DNA of 64,000 bases, from assembly GCF_047250385.1 (NCBI RefSeq), contig NZ_JBLBVM010000050.1:1-64000 (forward strand). The letters run 5' to 3'. This DNA comes from Glaciecola sp047250385 (GTDB taxonomy: Bacteria; Pseudomonadota; Gammaproteobacteria; Enterobacterales; Alteromonadaceae). A program made the translations under genes and the position numbers. Below the pieces are notes generated by a model that ran no database searches, had not been told where the DNA came from, and saw nothing but the letters and a program-made list of their open reading frames with translations. Shown one piece after another: positions 1 to 9,369 of this stretch. Position 1 is the stretch's first letter. Every line of letters begins with the position of its first letter.

Positions 1-123
1 ACTGAAACGCTCAAAGACTTCATTCTGCCTGAGCCTGACCGGCCGGATTATCCTAGAGCCGTAAAGATAAAGCCAACAAGATTCCCATTAAAGAAAGCCG
101 AACATCTAAGGAAAAAACCTTAA
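1..123 (+). CDS. C-terminal end of a protein, possibly an IS4-type transposase (partial)
   Basis: Frame 1 is open from the first base to a TAA at 121-123 and gives 40 residues, rich in Pro, Lys and Arg, including the string PDYPRAVKIKPTRFPLKK. As I remember them, IS4-family transposases often end in a basic tail of the type PRAVKxKxSxYP, so this may be the last residues of such a transposase. The rest lies outside the window. A dispersed repeat starts right after the stop. The family call is by tail resemblance only; it could be another protein. Confidence 0.4.
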   Translation, partial: TETLKDFILPEPDRPDYPRAVKIKPTRFPLKKAEHLRKKP

Positions 124-133
124 CCGAACAGCA

Positions 134-544
134 TTATGCCTGCGCAGGAATGACGGTTCTGCGCAGGAATGACGGCTCTGCGTAGGGATTACGGTGGTTG
201 GTGCGGGTCTTCGAAGAACCGTCATACCTTCGAAGTACCGTTATCTTACGAAGTACCGTTATCTTACGAAGTACCGTTATATTACGAAGTACCGTTATAT
301 TACGAAGTACCGTCATCCCTTCGAAGGAAGGGATCTCCCACCTTTAACTGGTAAACTTAATAGGTGCTCTTTTTGGGTTTTCTTGTAGCGGATGGAGGTT
401 CCTGCCTGCGCAGGAATGACGGTTCTGCGCAGGAATGACGGTTCTGCGCAGGGATGACGGTTCTGCGTAGGGATTACGGTGGTTGGTGCGGGTCTTCGAA
501 GAACCGTCATACCTTCGAAGTACCGTTATCTTACGAAAAACCGT
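134..544. repeat. Intergenic repeat cluster with 18-bp tandem array and duplicated blocks
   Basis: This stretch holds no credible gene. It contains an array with the 10-mer cgaagtaccg at 231, 249, 267, 285 and 303 (exact 18-bp period). It also has repeated caggaatgacggttctgcg units near 143-180 and 411-470. About 100 bp (near 164-262) recurs almost unchanged near 442-537. Related material flanks the MITE-like units at 322-410 and 53974-54319. Short reading frames through it are simply the 18-bp period, which is a multiple of three, read as codons. Confidence 0.8.
322..410. repeat. MITE-like ~89-bp repeat, copy A
   Basis: The unit starts with cgaaggaagggatctcc and ends with ggaggttcctgcctgcg, which are imperfect inverted repeats of about 17 bp. 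Its middle carries ctctttttgggttttct. Two full copies and one half copy with the same ends and core lie at 53974-54061, 54136-54223 and 54278-54319. No transposase is encoded, so it is a non-autonomous or REP-like dispersed element. Confidence 0.65.
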
Positions 545-562
545 CGGCTCTTCGAAGAGCCG
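545..562 (-). terminator. Probable rho-independent terminator of lexA
   Basis: The 18-bp perfect palindrome CGGCTCTTCGAAGAGCCG lies 15 bases past the lexA stop. On the minus strand it is followed by ACGGTTTTT, giving a GC-rich stem and a short U-run. Confidence 0.6.
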
Positions 563-577
563 TTGTTTAGTGTTGCT

Positions 578-1198
578 TTACATCCACTCGGAGTTGCGGA
601 TAACGCCGACGGCGATGCCTTCGATATTGAAGGGTTGAGATGCTAAATCGACTTTAATAGGAGAAAAAGCTTCATTCTCGGCATGAAGTAAGACTTGGCT
701 TCCACGCTTTTCGAAACGTTTGACTGTGACATCTTCATCCACTCGCGCCACAACCACTTGGCCGTTGTGTACATCGGTAGTGCGATGAACAGCTAGAATG
801 TCACCATCCATAATACCGATGTCTTTCATACTCATGCCATCGACTCTCAATAAGAAATCGGCATTGGGTTTGAATAGATCAGGATCAATTTTGTAATGGC
901 ATTCAACATGCTCGGTTGCAAGGATTGGCTCACCTGCTGCAACACGACCGATCAACGGTAAACCTTCTTCGGCTTCATCGTCCAACGGGCAATTCAGACG
1001 TATCCCACGAGAAGTACCGGGAATAATATCAATCACACCTTTTTTCGCGAGTGCCTTTAAATGTTCTTCTGCCGCATTAGCAGATTTAAAACCTAAACTG
1101 CGCGCAATCTCTGCACGAGTCGGTGGCATTCCGGTGTCGATCATCGTTGTTTTAATTAAATCGAGTACTTCTTGTTGCCTGGGTGTTAGTGGACGCAT
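578..1198 (-). CDS. lexA: LexA repressor, SOS regulator
   Basis: LexA represses the SOS regulon and cleaves itself when activated by RecA filaments. The 206-residue product has the usual family length. The N-terminal winged helix (about 1-65, with TPRQQEVLDLIK and MPPTRAEIARSLGF) binds SOS boxes. The Ala-Gly cleavage site lies in RVAAGEPI near residue 84. The S24 peptidase domain shows the catalytic Ser in GMSMKDIGIMDGD and the catalytic Lys in VTVKRF. The promoter region carries two LexA boxes, so autoregulation is expected. In many gammaproteobacteria lexA lies next to plsB; here a 24.7-kb transposon begins 71 bp upstream of its start codon. The terminator sits directly downstream. Confidence 0.98.
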   Translation of the reverse strand: MRPLTPRQQEVLDLIKTTMIDTGMPPTRAEIARSLGFKSANAAEEHLKALAKKGVIDIIPGTSRGIRLNCPLDDEAEEGLPLIGRVAAGEPILATEHVECHYKIDPDLFKPNADFLLRVDGMSMKDIGIMDGDILAVHRTTDVHNGQVVVARVDEDVTVKRFEKRGSQVLLHAENEAFSPIKVDLASQPFNIEGIAVGVIRNSEWM

Positions 1199-1205
1199 AA
1201 ACAGC

Positions 1206-1258
1206 CTGTTTTTCTATACAGTTCAGTGTAAGTATATACAGGAAAAGACAAATGGCAA
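1206..1258 (-). promoter_or_regulatory. lexA promoter with two SOS boxes
   Basis: Read on the minus strand there is a -35 TTGCCA (1258-1253), a 16-bp spacer and a -10 TATACT (1236-1231). Box 1, CTGTATATACTTACAC (1241-1226), overlaps the -10 and departs from CTG-N10-CAG only at the last base. Box 2, CTGTATAGAAAAACAG (1221-1206), matches CTG-N10-CAG exactly. The transposon end is 11 bp beyond the -35, so the core promoter and both operators survived the insertion. Confidence 0.85.
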
Positions 1259-1268
1259 CGATCAAATT

Positions 1269-1355
1269 TGTGGGATCCGGTTTATTTTGCAAAAAATCCG
1301 GCTTGATTGAACTCGATTAGTTTGTTTTTTCCCTCCTAAATCCGAATTGAAACCA
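1269..1355. repeat. Left transposon end with three TnsB-type binding repeats
   Basis: From the tip inward three repeats share ATCCG followed by a TT-rich stretch: ATCCGGTTTATTTTGC (1275-1290), AAATCCGGCTTGATTGAA (1294-1311) and AAATCCGAATTGAAACCA (1338-1355). Tn7 also carries three spaced TnsB sites in its left end, so this end is the likely equivalent. Confidence 0.75.
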
Positions 1356-1577
1356 TACAATAACTAGGGTGGATACATGGTGAAAGAATTATCCATTCTC
1401 TATTTATTTCGTATTTGGATAAAGCATTAGGTTATATCACGTCTTGCAAATTAAAATAGTAAAAAGCAACTCGATAACTGGGTAAAGATTTGAAAGCGTG
1501 TTAGTTACCTTAGTCTAAAGGAAAAAGCTACATGTAAACTGCATTTAACATGCATGTGAAAATGTTAGAGGATAAAT

Positions 1578-1664
1578 ATGCTTGTACAATTGTTGATTCC
1601 TAAATTAAAAAGCTATCTAGCTGATTTTGAACAATCTCAAAAGAATGACAATACTACTCACTAA
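1578..1664 (+). CDS. Possible 28-residue peptide upstream of hsdM
   Basis: A short frame starts at an ATG with agagga six bases upstream and encodes MLVQLLIPKL followed by a polar tail. It sits 83 bp before hsdM in an otherwise gene-free 500-bp region (1242-1747) that must hold the promoter of the restriction operon. It has no recognisable similarity and could be chance. Confidence 0.25.
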   Translation: MLVQLLIPKLKSYLADFEQSQKNDNTTH

Positions 1665-1747
1665 ATATCATTAAGATAGTCGCATATTTAAACTCATATT
1701 TGATACATTACCATTAGATAAAGGGAATTATAAAAAGGATTATAAAA

Positions 1748-3385
1748 ATGGCAGATTTTAAAAAGATAGAAGAATTAGAAAAACGATTATGGTCTGCAGC
1801 AGATTCATTACGTGCTAACACCGGCTTAACTGCGCAAGAATATTCTCGACCAATACTAGGATTAATTTTCCTTAAGTATGCAGAATATCGCTTTACGTTA
1901 GCAAAAAATAAAATTGAAGAACAAACTAACTCACGTCGCCGCAGCGGTGGGGACATTAAATCGAAAATTCAAGCAGAAGGTGCGATGTACGTACCGGATG
2001 ATGCGCTTTACTCGAATTTATTGACACTACCCGAAGGCTCAAACATTGGCGTTAATGTTAACAACGCGATGAAAGCGCTAGAAGCAGACAACGAAGCAAT
2101 TAAAGATGCCCTGCCTAAAACCTTTACTCGTTTTGATAACGACATACTAAAAAGCTTGCTGAAAAACTTTAACGATATCGACTTCAGCCTTGGCTCAGAT
2201 ATCTTTGGGCGTATTTACGAATACTTCCTTAATGAATTTGCCAAAACTGAAGGTCAAGGCGGTGGTGAGTTCTTCACACCCTCAGCATTAGTAAAGTTAA
2301 TCACTGAGGTGATTGAACCTTACCACGGTAAGGTATTTGACCCTGCTTGTGGTAGTGGCGGTATGTTTATTAGCTCTGCCGATTTTGTGGCAAAGCATAA
2401 CAAAGACGCCTCTGATGAGTTGTCTGTATTCGGGCAAGAAAAAACAGGTGATACTGTTCGTTTATCTAAGCTGAACCTCGCGGTTCATGGTTTACAAGGT
2501 GATATCCGTGAAGGTAACTCTTACTATGAAGACCCGTTCGATTTAGCTAAAGGTGATGTAATTGACGGTAAACAATACGGTCAGTTTGACTATGTGATGG
2601 CTAACCCACCGTTTAACGTTAATGAAATCCAAAAAGACCGTTTAGAAGGTGATAAACACCGTTTTCCTTATGGTATGCCACGTAACGACAATGGCAATTA
2701 CCTGTGGATTCAAATGTTTTATTCAGCACTTAACCAAAAAGGTCGTGCAGGTTTTGTTATGGCTAACTCAGCCAGTGACGCTCGTGGGTCAGAGCAAGAG
2801 ATCCGTCAAAAGCTAATTGAAGAAGATGGTGTTGATGTCATGGTCGCTGTTTCAAGTAACTTCTTTTACACCGTTACTCTACCTTGTGCTTTATGGTTTT
2901 TAGATAAAAATAAACCTGCACATAATAAAGACAAGGTATTATTTATTGATGCTCGCCATATATTCCGCCAAGTAACCCGTGCTGTGCGTGATTACACTAG
3001 CGAGCAACTTAACTTTATTGCCAATATTGTGCGTTTATACCGTGGGCAAGATATTGATAATACTTATCTTGAAACTCACCCTGATGCAGGTAACGATAGT
3101 AAATTTGAACTAGAAAGCTTCTTTGCTAATGACAATGGAGAACTGACTTATCAAGATATTGCAGGCCTTTGTAAAGTAGCATCTAAAGGAGAAATCATTG
3201 AACAAGGTTATAGCTTAAATCCTGGCCGTTATGTGGGTGTTGCTGAAGGTGAACAAGAAAATGATGAAGACTTTGTTGTTAGGTTGACAGCATTACAAGA
3301 AGAGTTAGAAGTTTTGAATGTAGAGGCGCATGAATTAGAGGCTTCTATTTCAGAAAATGTAATTAAAGTTTTAGGGGCTCCTTAG
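1748..3385 (+). CDS. hsdM: Type I restriction-modification methyltransferase subunit HsdM
   Basis: HsdM transfers a methyl group from SAM to N6 of adenine as part of the M2S or R2M2S complex. The 545-residue product has the HsdM N-terminal helical domain (about 1-140). The N6-Mtase domain shows the SAM motif FDPACGSGGMF near residue 197 and the catalytic motif ANPPF near 287. An AAGGA ribosome binding site lies nine bases before the ATG. The stop codon overlaps the GTG start of hsdS by one base (TAGTG), so the two are translationally coupled. It is the first gene of a tightly spaced five-gene operon that ends with hsdR. Confidence 0.97.
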   Translation: MADFKKIEELEKRLWSAADSLRANTGLTAQEYSRPILGLIFLKYAEYRFTLAKNKIEEQTNSRRRSGGDIKSKIQAEGAMYVPDDALYSNLLTLPEGSNIGVNVNNAMKALEADNEAIKDALPKTFTRFDNDILKSLLKNFNDIDFSLGSDIFGRIYEYFLNEFAKTEGQGGGEFFTPSALVKLITEVIEPYHGKVFDPACGSGGMFISSADFVAKHNKDASDELSVFGQEKTGDTVRLSKLNLAVHGLQGDIREGNSYYEDPFDLAKGDVIDGKQYGQFDYVMANPPFNVNEIQKDRLEGDKHRFPYGMPRNDNGNYLWIQMFYSALNQKGRAGFVMANSASDARGSEQEIRQKLIEEDGVDVMVAVSSNFFYTVTLPCALWFLDKNKPAHNKDKVLFIDARHIFRQVTRAVRDYTSEQLNFIANIVRLYRGQDIDNTYLETHPDAGNDSKFELESFFANDNGELTYQDIAGLCKVASKGEIIEQGYSLNPGRYVGVAEGEQENDEDFVVRLTALQEELEVLNVEAHELEASISENVIKVLGAP

Positions 3386-4644
3386 TGATTACTTATAACA
3401 AAGTCCCATTGAAGGATGTGTGTAAAATAATCTCTGGTTATGCTTTCAAAAGTGAGTCTTTTAAAGTAGGTGGAAACACTCCAGTTATAAAAATTAAAAA
3501 CATAAAGATAGGGACTGCTTCTCTTGATGATGCAGATTATGTTGACTCGATATTTTTAGACAAAATAGATGATAAATATAAGGTTACTGCTGATGATGTT
3601 TTGATATCACTTACTGGTTCACATATGACCCAACCAAACTCTGTCGTCGGTAGAGTTGGCAGATATCCCAGTAAATATCCAGTAGCTCTTCTTAATCAAC
3701 GAGCTGGCAAAGTAATACCTAATGAAGCACGAATTGATAAAAGCTATCTTTTCTACTCTCTTCTTGGCGAGGATATTAGGAAAGAGATTGCACAAATGGC
3801 TCACGGTGCAGCGAGTCAAGCTAATGTCAGTCCAACTCAAGTAGAAAGTATAGAGATACCGCTACCTGAACTTAAATCGCAGAAGAAAATAGGTAGTGTT
3901 TTGCAAAATTACGACAACCTAATCGAAAACAACAACCGCCGTATCGATATTTTAGAGGACATGGCACAATCACTTTATCGCGAATGGTTTGTTAACTTCC
4001 GCTACCCAAGCCACGAAGATAGCCTTGATGCAGACGGTAAACCAAAACTCATCGACTCGCCACTAGGTCAAATTCCAGAGGGATGGGAAGTTAAACCATT
4101 GGGTGATCTTGTTGAGTTTAAAAGGATAACAATAAAAAAAGGAAGCGTACCTGACAACACACCTTACATGGGGTTGGAGCACTTTCCGAGAAAATCAATT
4201 GCATTATCTGACTGGGAAGAAGTGTCGGAAATTGGCAGTAACAAACTAGCTTTTAATCGCGGTGATATATTGTTTGGAAAAATTAGGCCGAATTTTCATA
4301 AAGTAGGTGTTGCACAAGTCGACGGTCTTTGCTCTTCCGATACGTTCGTTCTATCACCCAAAGAGCCTGAACACCACTCTTTAATTGCTATGGTTACATT
4401 CTCCAATGAATTTGTTGCTCAAGCAGTGCAAACAGCGCAGGGCAGTAAAATGCCAAGAGCGAGCTGGGATGTTTTAAAAGAGTTTGCTGTGTGCTTACCT
4501 GATTCTAATGCTCTTGAAAGATTTAACAGCGTGGTTAATCCTGCGATTGAGCAAATAAGATTACTTAGCCTTAAGAATAGAAATCTAAAACAACAACGAG
4601 ACATGTTGTTACCGAAGTTAATTTCAGGACAAATAAAATTATAA
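3385..4644 (+). CDS. hsdS: Type I restriction-modification specificity subunit HsdS
   Basis: HsdS recognises the bipartite target of the type I enzyme. The 419-residue product has two target recognition domains, about 1-165 and 228-385. Each is followed by a conserved helical spacer: the central one contains QKKIGSVLQNYDNLIENN and the C-terminal one ends LKQQRDMLLPKLISGQIKL. It starts with GTG overlapping the hsdM stop. Both recognition domains and both spacers are present, so the subunit appears intact. The DNA target cannot be read from sequence. Confidence 0.95.
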   Translation: MITYNKVPLKDVCKIISGYAFKSESFKVGGNTPVIKIKNIKIGTASLDDADYVDSIFLDKIDDKYKVTADDVLISLTGSHMTQPNSVVGRVGRYPSKYPVALLNQRAGKVIPNEARIDKSYLFYSLLGEDIRKEIAQMAHGAASQANVSPTQVESIEIPLPELKSQKKIGSVLQNYDNLIENNNRRIDILEDMAQSLYREWFVNFRYPSHEDSLDADGKPKLIDSPLGQIPEGWEVKPLGDLVEFKRITIKKGSVPDNTPYMGLEHFPRKSIALSDWEEVSEIGSNKLAFNRGDILFGKIRPNFHKVGVAQVDGLCSSDTFVLSPKEPEHHSLIAMVTFSNEFVAQAVQTAQGSKMPRASWDVLKEFAVCLPDSNALERFNSVVNPAIEQIRLLSLKNRNLKQQRDMLLPKLISGQIKL

Positions 4645-4653
4645 GGATATATT

Positions 4654-7242
4654 ATGCAGCCCGTAGAAAAACTAGTCGATTGGGTAAAAGACAAACCCGT
4701 TTTTTGGCGTCATGCTGTAAAGCTTGCGTTAAGAAAGGGTGAATTAACAGAAGCACAACACCACTTGATTTGGTCAATAGCACAAATGGAATACGGAGTT
4801 ATTGAAAAGGGCGAGTTGTATCCTCTCTATGAAACCCCTGTTACTGCAACAGGATTAGTCTCAGAAGTGTCAGAGATAAACTTATCTTCGATTACTGATG
4901 TGGTGAATGTCGGCTCTTTAGCGCCAAACCAAGAACTAACTTTAAACACAAAAGGTTTAAATATTGTTTATGGTGATAATGGTACGGGTAAATCAACATA
5001 TGCTCGTATTTTAAAACACGCCTGTTTAACGAGAGGTGACGTTGCACCCATACTTGGTAATGTTTTTGATAATTCGAGTGACGAATCCTCAGCAAAATTG
5101 ACTGTGTGCAATGAGAGTGAATCTTTACCTGTAGATTGGACTAAAATGGCAGAACCAGACGAAAAATTAAAATCTATTCGAGTATTCGACACAGAAACTG
5201 CATCACACTATGTAAGTAAAAAAGAAGGAGTCCTTGGCTACAAACCTTTTGTTCTTAAAGTGCTAGAGAGTTTATCCCTTGCTTTAGATTACATAAAAAG
5301 ACAGATTGGGGAAGAGTTAATGCCTGGTAATGGTCTTCAATCACTACCAGGGTTTTCATCTGACACATTAAGTGGGAAATTTGTAAATGGATTGAGCCAT
5401 CTTTCAACGTTAGAAGAAGTTGAAAAGCATTGTGCAACTGACGACGAAATTAGCCAAATAACACCAATCCAACAAAGTATTTTTGAGCTAAAGTCTCAGT
5501 CTGTGGCGAGTATAAAACAAGGTTTAAACGCACAGGTTGCTAGGATAACTCCTTTATCCAATAAGCTTAGAGCGTTAAGCAATGCTTTATCAGATAAAGC
5601 TTATACCGACTTAAATGCTGTTAAGCAAGAAGCTGCTGAAAAAGCGGAACTAGCCAAAGAGCTGCGAGAAAGAGTATTGTCCAACTTGCCATTTGAAGGT
5701 ATTGGCGATGCCAAGTGGTTAACTCTTTGGCGAGCAGCGGAATCCTTTATTAAATCTCAAACGAGTGACATATCATTTCCACCAGATGAGTCAGATACGT
5801 GCCCATTCTGCTTACAAGCTATAGGCAGTGATAGTGCACAGAAATTAGTTTCTTTTAGAGAGTATGTTGCTAACCAAGCCATTCAAGAAGCTGAGAGCGC
5901 AAGTAAGACGCTTAAAGCAGAAATCAAGAAAATTGAAGATATCGTGTTAGACCTGAGCGATTACGATGCTGTTATTGATGAGCTGACAACCGAAGATAAT
6001 ACATTTAAAACCTCGGTAGCAGAGCTTGTTGAGTCACTTAAATTACGCAAGTTACAATTTTTAAATTCTAATCCTGAAAGTGCTTCCCCTGAGATTGATG
6101 AAGCACTTGTTAAATACTGCGAAGACGTATTGAAAGAGTTAAATAATGACGTTAACGAGCTGGAAGGTAAAGATGATGAATCTCATGACGCCTTGATTGT
6201 GGAAAAAGAACAAGCATTAGCAGAGATCCAATCAAGAAAATTAGTTTCTGATAACAAAGAAAGCATTATCAAAAATATATCGCGCTATGTTTTTGAAAAA
6301 AAGCTAAAAGCAATTGAAGAAGTTACAAATACAAGGCAAGTAACTATTCTCGCAAATGAATTAAGTAAAGCGACAATTATTGAACCTTTGGTGAAGTGCT
6401 TTGAAGATGAGTTAAAGAAATTCGGATTTGATAGATTTAATGTCAAAGTAAAAACGAGAGGGTCATCTAGCCAACAACTTTCCAAATTAGAAATTATTGA
6501 AGGTAGCAATAATGTAGTTGCTGAAATAGCTAGTGAAGGTGAACAAAGGTGCATCGCCATTGCTTGCTTCATGGCTGAGATAATTTCAGATGGTAGACGC
6601 TCATCGGTTATTTTTGACGACCCTGTTAACTCTCTGGATCATAGATGGCGAGAAGATATAGGCAAGCGTCTTGTAGAGGAATCACTAGCAAGACAAGTAG
6701 TTGTATTTACCCATGATCTAGTGTTTTATAAGTATTTACTTGAGTGTGCTGATGAGTCAACAGACGCTTCTGTTACGCAGATTCGTTTAGATCGTAACCG
6801 CAAACATACTGGCATAGTTGACCATACTCCTCCTTGGGATGCTTTACCTATAAAAGCAAGAGTTGGGCAACTTAATGCAAGCTATCAAGCATTAGAAAAA
6901 GTTGATCGGACGGGGACTGAGCTTGAATATTCACAACACTGCTATGGTTTTTATAATTTACTTCGGGAAGCTTGGGAAAGGTTGGTTGAAGAAAAGCTGT
7001 TTAATAATGTTGTAACGAGGTTTGGCCGTTCAATTCAAACTCAACGTATCACTAAATTGATAGGAGATATTACTCAAGCAGATTACGATATTATTGAGCA
7101 GGGAATGTCGAATTGCAGTACGTTTTTTCAAGGGCATGATACTGCAACGGGCTTACAGCAAAGGCCCAGGAAAATTATAGAAGTGAAGGCTGATTTAGAT
7201 TTAATCGGTAACCTATTAATAGACCTAAATAAAAGAAGATAG
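4654..7242 (+). CDS. RloC/PrrC-like AAA ATPase, candidate anticodon nuclease guard of the type I system
   Basis: The 862-residue protein has a split ABC/SMC-type ATPase: Walker A GDNGTGKS at 107-114, a long helical middle with a zinc-hook-like CPFC near 383, and Walker B IFDDPVNSLDH near 652. The C-terminal part has RExWE (R-x3-E) near 771 and an isolated His in FFQGHD near 825. Known RloC and PrrC proteins combine such an ATPase (RloC with a CXXC hook) with an Arg-Glu-His anticodon nuclease site and are genetically linked to type I RM loci. I infer a tRNA-cleaving back-up defence. The nuclease site is my reading and weaker than the ATPase call. It starts 9 bp after hsdS and ends 13 bp before the next gene. 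Confidence 0.75.
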   Translation: MQPVEKLVDWVKDKPVFWRHAVKLALRKGELTEAQHHLIWSIAQMEYGVIEKGELYPLYETPVTATGLVSEVSEINLSSITDVVNVGSLAPNQELTLNTKGLNIVYGDNGTGKSTYARILKHACLTRGDVAPILGNVFDNSSDESSAKLTVCNESESLPVDWTKMAEPDEKLKSIRVFDTETASHYVSKKEGVLGYKPFVLKVLESLSLALDYIKRQIGEELMPGNGLQSLPGFSSDTLSGKFVNGLSHLSTLEEVEKHCATDDEISQITPIQQSIFELKSQSVASIKQGLNAQVARITPLSNKLRALSNALSDKAYTDLNAVKQEAAEKAELAKELRERVLSNLPFEGIGDAKWLTLWRAAESFIKSQTSDISFPPDESDTCPFCLQAIGSDSAQKLVSFREYVANQAIQEAESASKTLKAEIKKIEDIVLDLSDYDAVIDELTTEDNTFKTSVAELVESLKLRKLQFLNSNPESASPEIDEALVKYCEDVLKELNNDVNELEGKDDESHDALIVEKEQALAEIQSRKLVSDNKESIIKNISRYVFEKKLKAIEEVTNTRQVTILANELSKATIIEPLVKCFEDELKKFGFDRFNVKVKTRGSSSQQLSKLEIIEGSNNVVAEIASEGEQRCIAIACFMAEIISDGRRSSVIFDDPVNSLDHRWREDIGKRLVEESLARQVVVFTHDLVFYKYLLECADESTDASVTQIRLDRNRKHTGIVDHTPPWDALPIKARVGQLNASYQALEKVDRTGTELEYSQHCYGFYNLLREAWERLVEEKLFNNVVTRFGRSIQTQRITKLIGDITQADYDIIEQGMSNCSTFFQGHDTATGLQQRPRKIIEVKADLDLIGNLLIDLNKRR

Positions 7243-7255
7243 TTAAGGAAGTAGT

Positions 7256-9355
7256 ATGAAAGCAACGGAAACACGACTATTCAAATTTTTACAAAAGTCT
7301 GCACAATTTATTATTCCAATTTACCAGCGCCAATATAGTTGGACTCATGCTCAATGTGAGCAATTATGGAAAGACATAGTATATGCAGGAGCAACGGATT
7401 TAGAAGCTCATTTTATCGGTTCAGTGGTCTATGTAGAGCGTGGTCTATATAGTCATAGCGATGTTCCTCAATTGTTGGTTATAGATGGGCAACAGCGCTT
7501 AACGTCAACCACGTTGTTAATCTCTGCGTTAACTCGTGAAATTCAAAAAAGAATTGATGATGGTAATGAAAATGTTGTTGATGGGACCAATGCCAAGAAA
7601 CTTAAAAAGTATTACCTATGTAATGATGCTGAAGATGGTGATTTATTTTATAAACTGATTTTAACCAAGGCTGATGATAAAGCTTTACGTAGTCTAGTTG
7701 ATGGCAAAAGCATAGAAGATACAGAATCCTCATTAAGGGTTATTCAGAACTTTTTATTGTTTGAACGAAAGTTACAAAATGCTAGTAATGAGCAATTAAA
7801 TCAAGTTTACCTTGGTTTACAAAAGCTGATCATTGTTGATATTGCATTAGATAGAGAAAGGGATAACCCACAACTAATATTTGAAAGCTTAAACTCAACT
7901 GGGCTGGACCTAAGTCAAGCTGATCTCATTCGGAACTACGTACTAATGGGTCTTGAACCCAAACAACAAAATCAACTTTATAATGATTATTGGTTCCCAA
8001 TGGAAAGTGATTTTGGTCACGGTGAGTATAGCTGGCTCTTCAACCAGTTTATGCGTGACTTCTTAACAGTAAAAACAGGTAAACCACCAAGAGTTGGTGA
8101 TGTTTATGAGGCTTTTAAGAAATATGCTTCGGCACTTGAAAGTAATATTGCAGAAATTGTAGCTGACGTGCACCTTCATTCGAAATTTTATATTTCATTC
8201 GTCCGAGAACTAGAAACCCAACCTAAATTGTTAGAGGTATTTAAAGATATTAATGCTTATAAGGTTGATGTCGCATATCCTCTAATTCTTGAGCTATACC
8301 ATGATTACCACTTCAATATTCTAACTGTTGATGAATTTGAGCAATGCTGTAGATTTATTGAAAGCTACGTGTTTCGTCGTTACATCTGTGATATTCCAAC
8401 AAACTCCTTAAACAAAACATTCGCTGGTTTTGGCAAATCACTCAAAAAAGAGAAGTATTTAGAAAGCTTTAAAGTTGAATTGCTAAAATTAACCAGTTAT
8501 CGACGATACCCTTCTGATGACGAGTTTAAGCGCTGTCTTGCGACCAAAGATATGTACAATATTCGCAGCAAAGCATATTGGCTTAGACGACTAGAAAACT
8601 TTGGTAGAAAAGAGCGAGTTATCGTAGAAGATTATACGATTGAACATATTATGCCGCAAAATAGTAAGTTATCTGACGAATGGAAAATGGAGTTAGGTGA
8701 CAATTGGCAAGTTATTCAAGAAACATATTTACACACTGTTGGAAATTTAACGCTAACTGGTTATAACTCTGAATTAAGTGATAAGCCTTTTATAGAAAAA
8801 AGAGATATGGAAGGCGGTTTTGCCCAAAGCCCACTAAAACTAAATCAAGGTTTAGCAAACCTTAGTAATTGGAACGAACAGCAAATTAAAACTCGTATTA
8901 CTGACTTAAGCAATAAAATGTCAAAAGTCTGGCTATACCCAGATATAGATAAATCTATTTTAGAGTCATACCGCACAATTGATGAACAAAAAACGTCTTA
9001 TTCTATTGAAGATCATCCTTTCATTGACAAAGGTGCGACAAAAGATCTGTACCAAAAATTTAGAACACAAATTTTGGCACTTGATGAGAATGTTAGGGAA
9101 GAGTTTTTGAAGCTTTATGTTGCGTTTAAGTTAGATACAAATTTTGTAGATGTAGTGCCACAAGCTTCAGGATTGCGCTTATCTTTAAATTGTAAATATG
9201 AAGATATTCATGATCCTAAAGGACTTTGTAGAGATGTAACTAACCTTGGTAGGTGGGGAAATGGTGATGTTGAACTGAAGGTATCTCAAGTGTCTGAACT
9301 CCCATATGCTTTAGAACTAATACAGCAAGTTATTGATATGCAGATCTCAGGCTAG
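7256..9355 (+). CDS. GmrSD-like DUF262/DUF1524 protein with DUF5655-like C-terminus
   Basis: The 699-residue protein has the DUF262 (ParB/GmrS-like NTPase) domain at about 1-240, with IPIYQRQYSW near 20 and IDGQQRLTS near 78. A DUF1524 HNH nuclease domain follows, with YTIEHIMPQ near 459 and HTVGNLTLTGYNSELS near 497. About 110 C-terminal residues, with EEFLKLYVAF and LGRWGNGDVEL, resemble DUF5655. GmrSD proteins are type IV enzymes that cut modified phage DNA; many relatives act alone as defence nucleases. It is embedded between the RloC-like gene and hsdR with 13-14 bp gaps and has a good AAGGAAG binding site. Substrate preference cannot be inferred. Confidence 0.88.
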   Translation: MKATETRLFKFLQKSAQFIIPIYQRQYSWTHAQCEQLWKDIVYAGATDLEAHFIGSVVYVERGLYSHSDVPQLLVIDGQQRLTSTTLLISALTREIQKRIDDGNENVVDGTNAKKLKKYYLCNDAEDGDLFYKLILTKADDKALRSLVDGKSIEDTESSLRVIQNFLLFERKLQNASNEQLNQVYLGLQKLIIVDIALDRERDNPQLIFESLNSTGLDLSQADLIRNYVLMGLEPKQQNQLYNDYWFPMESDFGHGEYSWLFNQFMRDFLTVKTGKPPRVGDVYEAFKKYASALESNIAEIVADVHLHSKFYISFVRELETQPKLLEVFKDINAYKVDVAYPLILELYHDYHFNILTVDEFEQCCRFIESYVFRRYICDIPTNSLNKTFAGFGKSLKKEKYLESFKVELLKLTSYRRYPSDDEFKRCLATKDMYNIRSKAYWLRRLENFGRKERVIVEDYTIEHIMPQNSKLSDEWKMELGDNWQVIQETYLHTVGNLTLTGYNSELSDKPFIEKRDMEGGFAQSPLKLNQGLANLSNWNEQQIKTRITDLSNKMSKVWLYPDIDKSILESYRTIDEQKTSYSIEDHPFIDKGATKDLYQKFRTQILALDENVREEFLKLYVAFKLDTNFVDVVPQASGLRLSLNCKYEDIHDPKGLCRDVTNLGRWGNGDVELKVSQVSELPYALELIQQVIDMQISG

Positions 9356-9369
9356 AATAGGTAAGTGAT

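Noticed and set aside
231..320. CRISPR array
   Set aside because: The period is 18 bp with no spacers, and no cas genes are present.
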